This document shows, piece by piece, positions 1 to 13,981 of a DNA stretch of 64,000 nucleotides. The stretch's first letter is position 1. Each line of letters begins with the position of its first letter. Under the pieces are notes generated by a model that was not told the DNA's origin, ran no database searches, and was given only the letters and a program-made list of their open reading frames with translations. Location of the stretch: positions 17,541,029 to 17,605,028 of the forward strand of contig OX467083.1 of the NCBI GenBank assembly GCA_950106755.1, read 5' to 3'. Source of the stretch: Climacium dendroides. Its lineage: Eukaryota; Streptophyta; Bryopsida; Hypnales; Climaciaceae. A program made the translations under genes and the position numbers.

Positions 1-2711
1 AGGAGCAATTTGAGGTCCTTTCCAAGGGATGGACATGCCTGCCTGAGCGGCCACCATCTGAGCCAACAAGGGCCCACTCCGAGACTTGGCCCGGGCAGAT
101 TGATTTTCACTACCTGCAGGGACGATTTCACTCAAACTTTAGCCCATTACGCATCAAGAACCTGGACAACAAATTTTAAACCCACAAAAAAAATGATGTT
201 TCAAAAACATTTGATTATAAAAAGCTGATATCGGTTATACTAAACATATGGTATCACAAAATGCTGTCACATTCTCATTTCATCCAGTGATGGTCAGGTC
301 CTATCCATGTACTTACTCATCTTAAATTCAGAAGGACTTGCCGAGGTAACTAACCAATCTTCAGTTCAAGCCTCACTATTCGCAATCTTTTCAAAGGGGA
401 CATATTACTGTAGAGAATGTTACAAGTTTTGCACCAGTTCTTCACAAAGACCACATCACAACACGTAAACCTTGAACTCACATATAAAAAAAGAAACTAT
501 TTCGCAAGCTACTGTTCAAGAATCACTACCTGGCAACCATTTCTCGGCATCGTCCCACTTGGAAGGAGTCGGTTTCAACAGCGGCGTAAGGAAAGTCCTC
601 CGTGAAACATCAAGTTGCTGCTGCTGCTGTGAAACCACAGCTTTCGTTGTTGTGGATGGCACTGTGGCTACAGGGTGGCTATGAATTGGATCACTGAAGT
701 CAAAGTCGAGATCCGAGTCCGGAGCTCTGGACATGTAGGTAGCGTTGAAGCTGAAGATGCCAGGCGACTTGTGGCAGTGCATGATACTGGAGTCGGCCAG
801 GCGCGAGACTGGGATTCCACCATGCTTCGACTTTTTCAACCCTGCTTCCATGGCCATGGCGCACTGAATGGATTTGAACGGCGGGTTTTGGGTGGGATCA
901 TGCGACATGGACCAGCTTGCATTATTCTCCTTCGAGTCGTGGTCTACGCGTCTTAGAACAGCTGGTCCTGCAACCACAATATATGGCCGTTGCTTAGTGC
1001 ATAATTACACTTGTGAAGAAACTTATACAAGCAATCTTGTCACCATACATGCTATGATTATATTAGACACTTTGAGGATTTCCTCGTTATAGTCCGTTCC
1101 TCATCACACGTAGTGTCGAATGTGTGAGAACAGCAATCTTGTCACATGAGCATTAATCAATAGTGGTGTCGAAAAAAATATATATTATCGTTGTAAGCAC
1201 TGGTTTCCATTTGCGTCATAATTGTGAGCTCCCCCATTCCATCATCTCAAATTCCTGATGCTTGGGAACATGAAATCTTCAGTCCTTGAATTAGTGATTC
1301 CAGGAATTGGCTGAAACTTAACTCACTAGGATTGGCAACCTTGAATGGAAAACAAGTGATTTTAAATTACATGGGGATTGCCATAGAGCTGGCTACCCAA
1401 TTCTATTTCTGTTCTGTGAGGCAAGAAAATAGGGATACAGTGCAAAAGAACATGAATAATAGTTACAGAGACGAAGTTTTACCTTTCAGTCCCGGCTTTC
1501 CCGAAGTGGAGTTGATGCTTTCTAGTTTCTTTATACGTTCACGAACATCTCCGACCTGAAACCAAGTCATAATCGGTATGAATCACTATGAGGTCAGCAT
1601 CGTCGTCAATAAGGAAAGGCAGAAGCTGCTGGACAGATTGCTCACATAATTGATAAGAGAGTACAATGCAGAGGCATGGACTAGGCTTTTGGGTAGAATT
1701 CCTTGAAAGTGACTATGGAACATGATTAATTTCCCTTCTGTCCGAGGCAGGGGGAATTGAAATTCACCTTCTTGAGCTTTCACAAACAAAAGCTTGCAGC
1801 TGAAGATATATTATACCTTGAAAGGCTCCGGTCGAGGGGACTTCGGCTCAGAATTGATGATTTCCTCGTCAAGTTCGGGGGGAGATCTCGTGGCCTCATT
1901 CAGCAGCTTGGTCCCAGTGAAGGATACCCCAGCCAGATTGTCCTGGGAGCTTCTGCCTAGGTCACTAGAAGACTTGGAAATGGTGGACATGGTGGGACTA
2001 CTAGAATTGCTCCTCAGGGCTGAGTTTTGGATCACACATGTGGGACTACTTTCACCTACATTTCACAGCAGAAAGGTGAGTGGATGGGTGGATTCCAGTC
2101 AAAAGTCAACTAAAACGGGTAAGTGGCAGAAATAATGTATACGTGAAACTGTGGCTGCAACAGAGCTTTCGATTTAAGTAACAGAGTTTTCGGTTTAAGT
2201 AAGTTTGATTAACAACAGAAAACTAGGTAAAAAGATTTACACTGTTATTTAAACTTTCATCTCGTGAAAAACATGAACCACTCTTAAGCTTACGGCTACT
2301 AATTCGTGAAACACAAAAGATGGCAGGTGTCCAGAAGATGGCCGGTGTCCAGAAGCAAGCATTAGATGATGGTTGCGCAGTACCTGATTCAAAGAAACTT
2401 TCGGAATGGAACTGCTTGCCAAGCGGAGAGCTACAAAGGCTGTCGACGGCTGCTCCTAAATGTTCATTTTCTAGCTCCAGTTTAAAACTAGAGGAGGAGC
2501 TGCGAGGAGATTTGGGGTTCCTAGGTTGAAGATTACCAGCTCGGCAGCTCGGTTTCGAATAACGAAGGCTTCCAGTTCCAACGTCATAGACTAAAGTTCG
2601 GGACGAAACCGAAGGAGCAGAAGAAGAAGGCTTCCTGGGCTGCTGGAGCTCACCCCCGGCCTGCCCTTCTTCCCACCGCCTCCCATCGGCAACCACACTG
2701 CAGGTGACCAT
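1..2711 (-). CDS. Remorin family protein (putative), five exons, 3' end beyond the window
   Basis: Seen: five exons read 2711-2384, 2055-1817, 1555-1483, 967-530 and 113-1. Every intron has GT and AG ends and the phases match (1, 0, 1, 1), giving 397 residues before the window edge. The N-terminal part is Ser/Pro-rich (residues 25-75). A basic stretch VGDVRERIKKLES opens exon 3 at about residue 190, QQQQQ lies at 327-331, and PTPSKWDDAEKWLPG ends exon 4 at about residue 360. Known: the SKWDDAEKW motif occurs in the long N-terminal region of large plant remorins, plasma-membrane nanodomain scaffold proteins whose coiled-coil Remorin_C domain is C-terminal. That domain would lie left of position 1, so it is not seen. 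The start is the only in-frame ATG of exon 1; a stop lies eight codons upstream. The splice chain is strong; the family name is an inference from the motif. Confidence 0.68.
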
Positions 2712-4205
2712 AGAGCCCGATATATATAGTGCTAATAAAGCTACAACCCTAACAATGCAGCACCTCTGATCGATATCTCACCACCACAACTACAGCCTGG
2801 ATTGCTGCTTGACTTAACCCTGCAAGCTAATATCCAATTCTCAGTCGGGACTTGCAAATGTCTATGGCATGCACCAATTGCAACACCAAGCCCTGTAGAA
2901 GCCCTACAGAAGTTCCTACTGACTGAATTCGAGCTCTAGGAGACTCCATTCCCTGATCTTACAACACGATTCGATCGATTCAAGGTCAGAGTTGGTTGGC
3001 TGTACAACCACGGCAGGATTGTGGCGAAACCGAGAATCAAAGGTTCATAAATACCATGGCTGCAACCAGCTAGCTAGCGCTTGTGTAACTAGTCATGCAC
3101 TACCTAGCTAGCTCCACTCTCGAAAGCATAACGTGCTTCACACAACTTGCAACAACCCGTAGTTTAGTTTCATTCTAAGTTAGCTTGACCCGTCCGGTCA
3201 ACTTTGATCGAGAACTAACGAGAGAGTCATCAGTGTCCCGGATTTACGATATCCATCACTCCAGACCCGTCAAAGCTAGTGCAGACCTTCGACGACAATG
3301 TCAGAGCCCGCGCCGGCAAGTCAAAGCGAACCCCTACAATCCAGTCCAATCCAGCACGTCCTCCAAGCAAGCTGGTTCTAGCTAGAGTGCGCCATATAAG
3401 AACTAATGTTAGCTAGCTGAAATCGATCGATGGATGACGCCCAGCCAGGTCTTCAGCTAGTCAGTGCCCCTCGAGTCTTCATCACCACCCTAAATTCCGG
3501 AACATTCGATCTTGCACGGATCGGACAAACTTAGCTACGACTAATTGTAACTAATTGTAACGTACCCGGTCACGGCGCCGTTAGTTTGATCTAGCTAGTC
3601 AAAAAAAAACCACGACGAAGTGAGACCGGCGGCAAGATCCGATCGCAAGGACGACGAAGCAAGCTAAGCTTTCCTTGCATTCCTTGCAATGTGCAGTGGA
3701 GTGTGTGTACGTCATTCACGACGCGAGTGGTGCTAACCTCATTAGTACGTTAAGTTAGTACCAACAAGTTCTGTGGGCTTGGAGCGTGTTGGAAGCAGAC
3801 GGGACGTGCCAGAGGTGCCACGCAAATGGGCAGTGGGGGGCTGCCGGTGAACTGATGGCGTCCTGATCGCTAACTTAGCGAAGCGTAGCTAAACTTGGTG
3901 GCTGCAACTTGGTGGTCATTGTAGTGGTGGAATTGGAGTTAAGTGGGCCGTCAGGTTGGCACGGGGCTGGACAGAGGTGCCTGCAAGGGAAGCGCGGCCA
4001 TTCAAGCGCGGGGGGAGATTGTGGAATCGAGAAAAGAGGGGGCTGCAGCCATTTGTTGTTACAGTAGAACAGACACCATCGTCACGCTCTTGCAGGTGCA
4101 AGAGCTTGTTGCCCTGCTTGCGGATCACTCACTTGCTGTGAATCTGTCTGTTCCTTTCACCTGTCGTATATGTACGGTTGTTCCGCGCCGTAGAGAAACG
4201 TAGAA
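2712..4205. other. Upstream region of the remorin-like gene, no further gene recognised
   Basis: This stretch is clearly less AT-rich than the DNA to its right and carries many short GCTAGC/AGCTAG words (around 3060-3115 and 3400-3420). It is the expected place for the promoter and 5' leader of the minus-strand gene. A TATATATA run at 2720-2728 ends only about nine bases before the ATG, so it is unlikely to be a working TATA box for that start. Open frames at 3185-3385 and 3943-4203 match nothing I recognise. Confidence 0.4.
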
Positions 4206-5305
4206 TACAGTGGACTACTTTTCCTCAAATCTTTAGGCCAAGGTTTCATAAACCAAACTTTTTTTCCTAGACTTTCAACTCAAATCTTGAACATACACAA
4301 ATTTTAAATCTTTCAGAGTTTTGCACCATAGAAAATTCTAATTCATTCAAAAACTTGCACCATATAGGTTGCAAAATACTAAGGTAGAACTACCCATTAT
4401 CACCATTTACCCAATTTTGCCACCTACAGGTTCCTCCCATTTCCGTCACCGGCCCATCTTATTACCACAATCTTACTAATCCATGATCATGATGGCAATG
4501 CACTAGGGAGTGGACACATCAGCCCACGCTTCAACAATGGTATGATCATGCTTCAACAAGGGTCTACTCACAATTTTACATTTTAGTTTTGAAAAATCAC
4601 AAAAAATTCAATTCTTATCGGAATGTCTTCATTTTTTTGCAATTGACTTCTCTCCAACAATTTAATCTCTGAAAAATATGATAGCTCATAAATAGCTTCT
4701 CCAAAGTACCTAGATAGCAAATTTGTATGGTAATGGGTAGTTCTACCTTAACTACAATCTACATGGTGAAAGTTTCTGAAATTTCTTCCACACATTCTTA
4801 TATTAATTTTGTGCAAGATCTCATGGTTAAATATGAAATTTAAAAAAATAATATATATATAACCTTTAGTACTAGAGATATCTAGGAAGCAATAGAAAAG
4901 CATGCAAATACAAGAAACAAAGATGAGGCACAAAATAATGAACTTCATCAAATTCAAGGACAAAAGAGAAAAATATAATAGAGACAAAAATTCTATTTGA
5001 AAAATTTGACCTTATGCAACAGATTCTAAATCGTAATAGTGATCCAATTCCTTGATAAATAGGTGCAATCTTTGTTTCCACAATAACCTTTAAAATCACT
5101 CATCAAACCTTGAGTCCTTGGTTACATTATGAGGTTGATGATACAACCATGTCTCCAAGGCTAAACTTAATAATATAAAAATTGATCTATAACATTGTAG
5201 CAATCAATTGAGAGACATTCAAGCTAGATTTTGATTTAGGCATTCACCTAATTGTAGTATATGGTGCTTTAGGATGGAAAAAACACGGTTGAGATCCGAA
5301 GCCTT
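4206..5305. other. AT-rich non-coding stretch
   Basis: The composition drops abruptly to AT-rich at about 4210. No coding similarity, RNA gene or clear repeat boundary was seen; the few open frames are short and low in complexity. Confidence 0.4.
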
Positions 5306-5649
5306 CATCTCAAACTTAAGGATAGACGGATTATTAACAAATATTGTACCGATTTAGTGCCTTCATCACTACGTACTATAATCGCATCGATTATGTGCAT
5401 TTTTACGCACTAAATCAGTGCGAAAACAATGAATATCAATAGCAAATATCAATAACGATTGCTATGTCAAAACTACACAACAATCGTATAGTTAAAGTAC
5501 ATAAACTGTACGCTATTGATATTCATTGTTTTCGCACTAATTTAGTGCGTAAAAATGCATATAATCGATGTGATTATAGTACATAGTGATGAAGGCACTA
5601 AATCAGTACAATATTTGTTAATAATCCATCTGTCCTTAAGTTTGAGATG
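5306..5649. mobile_element. Long foldback MITE, 344 bp
   Basis: The two halves are inverted copies: the left arm is about 5306-5443 and the right arm about 5512-5649, with a loop of about 68 bases. The outer ends read CATCTCAAACTTAAGGA with only scattered mismatches, and the arms stay paired through TTTTCGCACTAA near the loop. No open frame is present. No convincing target duplication is visible (TT on both sides only), so the superfamily is undetermined. Confidence 0.75.
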
Positions 5650-8600
5650 TTGATTCAATCGCACGAGGGGTGCTAGCATGTGAGCATAGAATTCATGAGC
5701 CCATGAGCCTAGAAGTCTATATTATAAAACCCTTCCGTAGTTATAGGTGTCTATGTTATAAGTACTTATATTACAAACCCTTTTCATGTTATAGGTACAT
5801 CTCCTTCCAACTTAGAAACAATGTATCCATTCTCAATGTTAATTGCTTTGTGAAATGGATACACTATTTCCAAACTAAGGGAATATTGGTTATAAACACA
5901 AATAATCATGTAGTTACATACCTACAACTAGATTTAGGGTTCATGGGTTCATATCTCTCTACTCACTCACTAACATCATTGTCAATCACAAGAGGGTAGA
6001 ATCAACGTCATACATTACGAATTCCTAATAAGTTAAGTTAATCACATTAGTGTGGAACTCCTGGCAACAAAGACCAAGTTTTGAAAGTGTACAAAACTCA
6101 ACTAAGATAGTCTACTCTAAAATTGCCCTCTCCTTCAAATCATCCCTATTATTAGCTCAAGAATGGAAACGAGGTTCTCTTTAATTGAACCACTTTAGCC
6201 ATTGAATAAATGAAAGAAAAATTATTATTTTTAATTCCAAGAGCTAATCACTATCTTTCATTATTGCAAATGGAAGATTTGAGGAGACCTATGGTCACAA
6301 ATAGGTCCTTTTGCCCCAAATCTTTGGAAATTTACAAGTAATTGAAAAACGCTTGAAAAAAAATACAAAAAACACTTGTGTTAAGTTCCACATCTATTTT
6401 TCTTTCCCTAAAAAATGATCTAAAAATACTTTTGTCCATGTTAACATATTTAAAAAAAAATCAGACCAACCCTTAAATGGTTGTTGCTTTTAGAACACAC
6501 TACTACCTTAGATTCTCCATCAGAAATTGTTTTCTAAGAACTATAGTAGTTGACCTATTTTCAACCATCATCCCATTTCCGATCTATAAGTTGGTTTCTT
6601 TCCATGAGGTTGTGCTTTCTTTCCATAAAGTTGTGGTGCAGTTCAAGGAGCAGTTGTGGCACATTATGATTGTCTACAAGGCCATCAATATTGCAACTAG
6701 CTCTTGGTCGATTTTGCAATCAGCCTATAGTCAGAAATAGAAAGGTCTATATCACCATTACAATTCAAAGAGAATCCTTCACTAAAAAAATTCATAATAA
6801 TTACATTTTGTATAATAAAATTCTGGAAAAATATACAGTCCTTCCACACTCTATTTCTGTACATGGGAAAAATCCCACACCTCAAAAAACCTGCGCTCCC
6901 AATTATGCGTAATTTTCTGAAGTGGTTGGAAATGGGTCAGCTACCTTAACTTCTTCACTTCCAAACAGTGGGTTCCATCCGCATCTGCAAAAGCTAAAGG
7001 AAACCAATTTCAAAATTCAAAATTCAAATTTCAAATTGATTTCCCCACTCACTCCCTTCCAGACTTCCAGTGCTTCCGTCCGACATTAATTGAACTGCAC
7101 AATGATGAATCCAAATCCTTGGAATTACGCTTGGAGCGTATAATAATGTGGAGACTCCAGTACCGGCAGTGTGACTCGCACTGCAGAGGCGAGCAAGCCG
7201 TCGTCCGTCCTCTACTGTACCTTCTACGGAAACTGGCGTCTTCAATACCTGCGTGACGGTGAGCTGGCTCTGCCAAAGCAGACTAGCTATCACTGTGGCA
7301 GCAGGTGATCGGCAAGGAATTTGCATCACTGCACTCAGGCGGGCTCAGGGCTCAGGAGGGAGGGAGGGAAGGGACTGATCGAGGGAGGGCGAGATTCTCT
7401 CCTCAGTGGTTTTCTGATCATGGGACTGCTGCAAATCTGACTGAAATATGCAAGCCACAATTATTGCCACATTGTAATCGAGCGTAGTTACTATTATTGA
7501 AACGCAACTATGATACGTGTTTCTGGAATTGGTAAGTGAGGTCTGATTGGCAAGCAGAAGAGGATTCCAACCCACCTGAGAATGCATTTTTTGGACACCG
7601 TGGGAATAAGTTATGAATTTTCAAAATATTGCATCGAGGTGCAACGGAAAAACAACAATAGGCTTTCACCTAGTCTTTCATGTTTTGAAGTACCTATTTT
7701 GGACAACCGCCCTACATCCTGGCTTCATAGGGAGATCTATTGTGGATAATAGTTGTATGCGTTATTATTCATTCAAAAAAGAGTTTCTACTTCTACCTTC
7801 TCGTCCACTCGTCTCTCTTCCCTTCTTGCTTAAAGAGAAGTGTCAAAGCTAATTGTAATAGGCGAGTCTATAAGATCAGAATGGGTCCCAACCGAAACAT
7901 CCACATTTATATTGAATGAAATATTCATTCTTGAAAGGAAGGGGTGGTCAATTTTTGTTTTGCATTCTTCCTCATCCTTACGTTTGCACAAATTGAGCAC
8001 AGTGTCTCAACGAATTTCGTTGAAACGCTTAACCCCATAAACAACAATGCAACCATTTTCTAGTCAATGAATGACAGAGAATCTTCACGTGTAAGACAGA
8101 AGTGCAACTATTCATCCTCAGAATTTTTGCATGAAAAGGGGAGGTCTTTCTATAATAGTTCGACGACTTCCAATGAGTGCTTTGGGACTTGTGTCTTTTT
8201 TTAAAAACCCACTACTCACACAATGCTGAAAGGGATGATTTCCACTGTCACAGACCCATCCTTGCTTCAAGGGATAAGTCATCAGAAACATCAGAAATGG
8301 GTACTTCTCCCTTACAGTTATCAGTCTTGTGTCATCAAGACCTTGGGAGGAAGTGATCCTTTTGGAGGTGCAAATGTAGGAGTCGCATTTGGGGCAGTGT
8401 TGATTATGGGTGCACACACGTTAAAAGGGAGAGAAGTCACAGTTATGGCAGGAGTTGTGGAGGTAGCAGCGGACGAGTTAATTTCAGGCGCACTCACTGA
8501 CGGGCCTTTGCCGGCTACTGAGACGCACTGGGAATTGGGACACATGATGATGATATAACTGAAAAAGTATAAGTTAAAAAGGTTCGTATTTGCCTAATAA

Positions 8601-9822
8601 GTTTAGGTGGCTGGGGCTGTGTCATAACATTATTTAGGGAGTCAAAAGCTACAGGCGCTGGGCTTGCGGCGAGGCAGAATATTTTTGAAGGGGGTGTCAG
8701 GGACTCAAGAGGACAAAGGAAATAGAGGCCAGGAAGCCACAATTGGGTTTAGTAGGGTTGAACTGTTGGACGTGTGTAGATTTGGATTGAATTGGGTTGG
8801 GGTTCATAATGGGTTGCTACCTTTTATGAGCTTCTTTATACACCATTGAAGGACGATGGTGGAAGGGTAGGAGGTCTATAAATTGATTGGACTTTAAAAT
8901 GTGTCCCTTAAGGTAGGAGCATCCAATGGCGTGAGTGTATTCAATGGCATAACTTTTTAGGTAAGGTAATGATTTTAGAATGTAAATGTAGGTAGACTAT
9001 AAAGAACTTATTACTTTAGTCAATAAAAATAAGTTATTTGCAATTTATTTGCATTTAAGTTATGAAATGATTGTCATGTGTAGAAAGTCACACCAGTGGG
9101 TACACTCATGCTATTGGGTGTTCCTACCTTATCTCAAAATAAGGAACATGTTCTTCAAAACATATATTGCTATCATTGATAAGGTAGGCAAGCTTATAGG
9201 GACAGTTTATGGACTTCTTAATTTTTTGTGCACATAGGTCTCTCAAGGTTTTGTTTGGCCCTTCGAAAAAGAGGCCCTTGGAGCATTCTTGCAGCTTTCC
9301 AAATACTTAGGCCTAGTTAATTGAAATCTGTTTAATTTAGAAAGGACAACCATTTATATTTGCGATAGTACAACATACAAAAATATACTTCCAACCAATC
9401 AAGGGTCACAAAACTTGCAAAAACAAAAAGCAAACTATCATTTATTATAATAATTTGCTAATAATCCTAAGAGAAAAATATGGCTTGTAGAGGGGTTGGT
9501 GACTCCTTCAAATATGACTTATTTGGTGTGTGAAAGTAAAGGTGGAAGTTGACATACACTAAAACTCAATACTTATCATCCAAAAATTAAAGGGACCAGG
9601 ATATTTACAAGGTTGCATGAGATGCTCTTATTCTACCACATAATAGGGGTAACCTTTACACTCCAATTATCAAAGAATACATCATATGTTTCCCATGCAT
9701 TGGAGTTGTATATATCTACCATTTTCCACGTTCAATGAAAACTCTTGAAAATCCTAGTGTACCTACCTAGATGCATGTGTAATAGACAACTTCCTTTTAA
9801 TCCCCAAAGCTCTTTGTGAATA
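5650..9822. other. Non-coding region with repeat fragments
   Basis: It starts with one end of a repeat family (GCTAGCATGTGAG at 5672-5684, followed by TATAAxxCCT-type words to about 5790) that recurs at 61231-61672. Two less AT-rich patches, about 6900-7600 and 8200-8900, contain open frames of 75-111 codons, none of which I recognise. The stretch 7880-8040 resembles 13890-14070 at low identity. No RNA gene was seen. Confidence 0.35.
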
Positions 9823-10146
9823 AAACTCCTTATAACTTTCATCTCATTAATCAAAATGGAATGATTTAAAGCTTTTCATGTATAAATAAATCTAAAGAAC
9901 CAATTTCAAATTTTTATTTAAAAAACATGATTTATAAAGAAGATTTTTTTGTTGCCTGCCCTGCCTACTAAATCTTGAAAATTACATATCATACAATAAC
10001 TTTTTAACCATGTAGTCAAAAGTTATGAAAATTGTTGAGCCTTAAAGCTACTCCTTGGGTACATGTTGTGTGAAAATTTCATTTGTAATGAGTTGCCCAA
10101 AATTGCTATGTTGCCAAAAGAACATTGTTTGGTCCTTTAGGGGTTA
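9823..10146 (+). repeat. Dispersed repeat R1, copy 1 (ends CTTTAGGGGTTAA)
   Basis: About 324 bp. It shares, in the same order, AACTTTCATCTCATTAATCA, ACCATGTAGTCAAAAG, a GCCTTAAAGCTACTCCTTGG block, a TGTTGTGTGAAAATTT block, and the end GTCCTTTAGGGGTTAA with copies at 26942-27291 and 28820-29142. A degraded inverted form of the end (TTAATCCCCAAAG) lies just upstream at about 9798. It is non-coding. Confidence 0.75.
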
Positions 10147-12664
10147 AATTCCAAATGCTTTTGGATTGTTTTGGTACACTTGAAAGCTCTTCAAAATGCA
10201 TAAAAATTGATTTACGGCTCTTTTTGTCCAAGATATCGACCTTGTACAATGTCAAGAGTGTTTTCTTATTTTTGAGCCAAGGAACTTTAGGGGTTAAACC
10301 ACTTGCAAAATGCACACTAAGAAAATACACATGTAGAATGAATTTTCTCATTATTATCCTTCATTTTTCTTATTCAACTAATTTATCCCATACAATGTTG
10401 TAGAGGCACAAAACATTCCTCCAAAAAAATCATAGATTTTCTTATATTTTGAATTTTTGAATCATTTCAAATGACTTGTTCATTTTAATTACCTTTCATA
10501 TTATCTTTGTATCTATGATTTTAATAAAACCCAAGATATACATATACAACATTGTTCAAGACCTCCCCTTCATTTGCACTAACACATCTAATGTTATTTG
10601 AATTTCAATTTAACTTGGCAACATAAAGGGAATTAAATGTATATAGAATTATTGAGTTTTTAGAAGTAAGGGTTTTACATTTAGTCTTTTCAACTTGATG
10701 TCTTTAATGTCACTAGTTAGGATTTGAAGAAATTTATTGACATAGTTTATGTGACAAATTTAACAACTACTATATATAAGTTACTTTAAAAGTTAGGTAA
10801 CATCAAGGCTTGGACATCTAAAATCTAGACAATGAACATAGAAGTTTTAATGCTTATTTTGACCATGAAACTTCTCATTCATTCAAACCAATGATTGGCT
10901 TTTTTTTCTTAAAAGTTTTTGTATGATGAAATTGATGAAATTAGAAAAAAATTATATATATTTATATGCAAAAATATACAAAAATTCAAGAGTAGATTTA
11001 TGGAACACAATCCCCTTGAACCTCCATATCATTATTGAGATCATTATAGAAATTAATTTTTATGAGGTAGAACAACAATAGAAGTTTTGGATACAAACTT
11101 TTATTATAGAAAGTAAACAAATTTTACAAAGCGAAAAACAAGAAATGGATCTAAATCCCAAAGATATTGGATAGGATTATAAGTGATATTAATAGTTAGT
11201 TTGTATTGAAGAATATAAATATTAAAAAATTTTATTGTTGTACCAAATAGAATCAAATTTGACAATAAAATTTGAAATTTCATTGAAACAAAAACAATGC
11301 TATCCATGTTTATAGAAAATAATATGGATTGTTAACTTTTGATTCTTTTAAATCTTCAATCAAAATTATGAGTCTCCAAGGAAAAAAGGCCACAAAGTTT
11401 GGTATTTTCATATTTAATTAATTATTATATGTGAATTTATACATGATGTCATCTATAATGGTCAAGTACACTCACTATATGCATAGTGGCAAATTTGCCA
11501 CCCATCAAAAAAGATTGTTTGTCATTGGCACCTTGGGGAGCTTCACGGGGGGCATTGCGTCAGGTTCTATATTTGTCAAGTGTCTTCCTATATGTAACAA
11601 GATGAGTTTGCCTATAAAATTAGTAAGTGCAATTTTATATAATCAAGTACAAAAATGACAAATTGTATGTGAATATTTGGCACTGCAATATATTGGCCTA
11701 TATATTAGTGTACCACCAATTCATATTTGAAGCAATACTATGGTAGCATTTTAGGTGGGAATGCACTAATATTAGCAATAATGATTTTTGTATACATTTG
11801 ATGTAAACATGTATATGTTGGGGTATTCCACCTTTGATGTTGATAATTTTTTCCCTTAGCACAATGCATGCTCTCTATACCACATATCAAACTTTTGATT
11901 TTGGTTTGGCTTTGTTACACAAAGGCTTTAAGGAGGGGTTTAAAATTTAGCACTCTATGCTTGGAAATCTATATAAAAACCTAGTCCTCAATTTGAACTG
12001 TTAATTTTGTATTTCATGACTTCTCTCTACTAATTTGGAATCTTTTATAGCTAATATGAATTCAAAATTTTCAAATTTCATCTTGCTTGGTAAAAAAATA
12101 AATACTACATTTTTCCTTATATAAAAATGTGGAGTACAATGAAATCAATTGATCTTTTAGAACTCCAAAATTTTGCCCTTCAAAAAAGATTCCTAAGGTG
12201 GACCACAACACACATTCCCAATACTATATTTGAACCCCTAATGACCTAAGTGACCATTTTCTAGTTGGTAACCCTCTTCTTTGAGTTGTCTATTTTCAAA
12301 TTTTGATTTTTTTCTCCAATAAAAAAGAATTATAGAAAGTAGACTACGCTACAAATCCAATGACCTTAGTTTTATCAAATTTTGAGTTATACCCTATCTT
12401 GTGGAATCTTCTAAGTTGAGTGATGTAGTGTAGTTTATGGCTCATGTTTTTTGGTTCAAGTTTGGGTAAGGATTAAAAAGTCAATTAATCACTGCAGTTA
12501 TTGCTCACTTTAAAAAGGGTAGATCCAAGGAGTTCAAGGAGAAAACAAAGTGTCCATTTTTTGTTTTTTTACAATCACTAAGGTAAAATAGTCCATTGTG
12601 GTTAGAATGAGGAGTTTGACATCATCTTGTTGTTGAAATTTTTCAATTTTTTTCCAACATTAGT
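10147..12664. other. AT-rich non-coding stretch
   Basis: I see no gene, RNA or defined element. A further CTTTAGGGGTTAA word at about 10286 suggests more R1-related ends. Confidence 0.35.
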
Positions 12665-12965
12665 ACAAGTGTGAGAAACAGCAAGTGCAATTGAAATTAA
12701 ATTTTTTTTGACAATGTATGAATTCACTAGGAATTTCTGAAGTGTTCAGCCCAAAAGAGTCCATAGATACCTTAAAACTAACAAAATCTGAATCTATAAT
12801 GCTCATCTCGCCATGCTAAAAATTCAAAATATTTTCTATTACAAAGTGCGAAAAAAGTAAATTTTTACAATGAACTTCACACTGAAAAATCAGAAGTTCT
12901 TAATGAAGTCAATGTTCACTCCATTGTTGTTATGTAAGACATGTATTGTGGCCCACATCTCACAT
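12665..12965 (+). repeat. Dispersed repeat R2, copy 1
   Basis: About 300 bp, diverged but colinear with 24838-25170. Shared blocks include GTGTGAGA, GCAATTGAAATTA, a TTTTTGACAA block, CCAAAAGAGTC against CCCGAAGAGTC, TAATGCTCATC against TAATACTCATC, and ACAATGAA followed by CACACT. No coding content was seen. Confidence 0.6.
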
Positions 12966-13952
12966 ACTCAATAAACCCCACAATGGGTCATTTTCTAGGC
13001 AACCGCAATGGGTCATTTGACTGCAATGGGTTGTTTTACCTTATTCTCACTTCGATAACTATCGTGCATTGCAAGCTCCAACCAAAATTGCAGAATGACA
13101 AAAAAAAATTGTTGTAAAATTTTACATGAGCATTTTCAACTTTTATGTCTTTCACCGAGCAAAAAAATTTCAACATTTTAAAATATTCTCACTAAGATAT
13201 GCTTCTTCAAAGTGCATTGCCATGTTTTTCCATTAACCCAAATAAAACTTCGAACTTAAATATCTACTAAATTATGTGGTCAAATAATTTGAATTTTTTT
13301 GAAGTGCTCACTCTCAATGTTAGCTATAAAAATCCTATAGTTATGTTCTATTTGATCTTAAGAGAAATATTCAAACAAATTGCTCAAGTTCTTTGTATTT
13401 TTGCCCATTTTGAATGTACATCCTCCGTGGGTCATTAGGAGTTAAACAAATATTGAAAACATGCACATGTAGGAAGTTCAAAATGTACAATTCTCTTGTA
13501 CGAATGCAAAAAATAATTTGGGATACTCTATATGTTTGAACCTCACAAATTCATTACATATTCATTACATATTTGCAAAATTATCAATTTTATATATTTT
13601 GAATTCATGATTTTTTTTCTAATATTTCAAAAATAATTTCATATGATGACTCCAACTCAAAGTACGTGGAATTGCTTAAAAGTCATAGGAATAGGTGCCT
13701 CCACCTTCACTCTACAATAGAAATACTAGTAATGATGCCCCCTTTTCTAATGACAAAATAAGATGTCTTGAAACAAACAATAGTTGCCTCTATTATTGAT
13801 TTGAAAAAAATTCAATTTGCTCACGCATGATTGGCTCACACTTGATTAGGAACAAGTTTCAAACATAACTGTTTTAGGTGAAACTATGATACAGGAATGG
13901 GATCCATATGAAGAATCTACATTGATATTGAATAAAATATTCATTCTTTGAA

Positions 13953-13981
13953 AATAATAATAATAATAATATTGCATTCTT
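13953..13981. repeat. (AAT)n microsatellite
   Basis: A run of about eight ATA/AAT triplets. Confidence 0.85.

Noticed and set aside
675..956. Plus-strand open frames over the left end
   Set aside because: Shadows of the minus-strand remorin exons, which have matching splice phases.
2720..2728. TATATATA as TATA box of the remorin-like gene
   Set aside because: It ends about nine bases before the ATG, too close for a start site that would include that codon.
3943..4203. Small plus-strand gene upstream of the remorin-like gene
   Set aside because: Only GC-driven open frames in three overlapping readings; nothing recognisable.
8223..8558. 111-codon plus-strand open frame as a gene
   Set aside because: No recognisable domain, no splice context, and overlapping open frames on both strands of equal quality.
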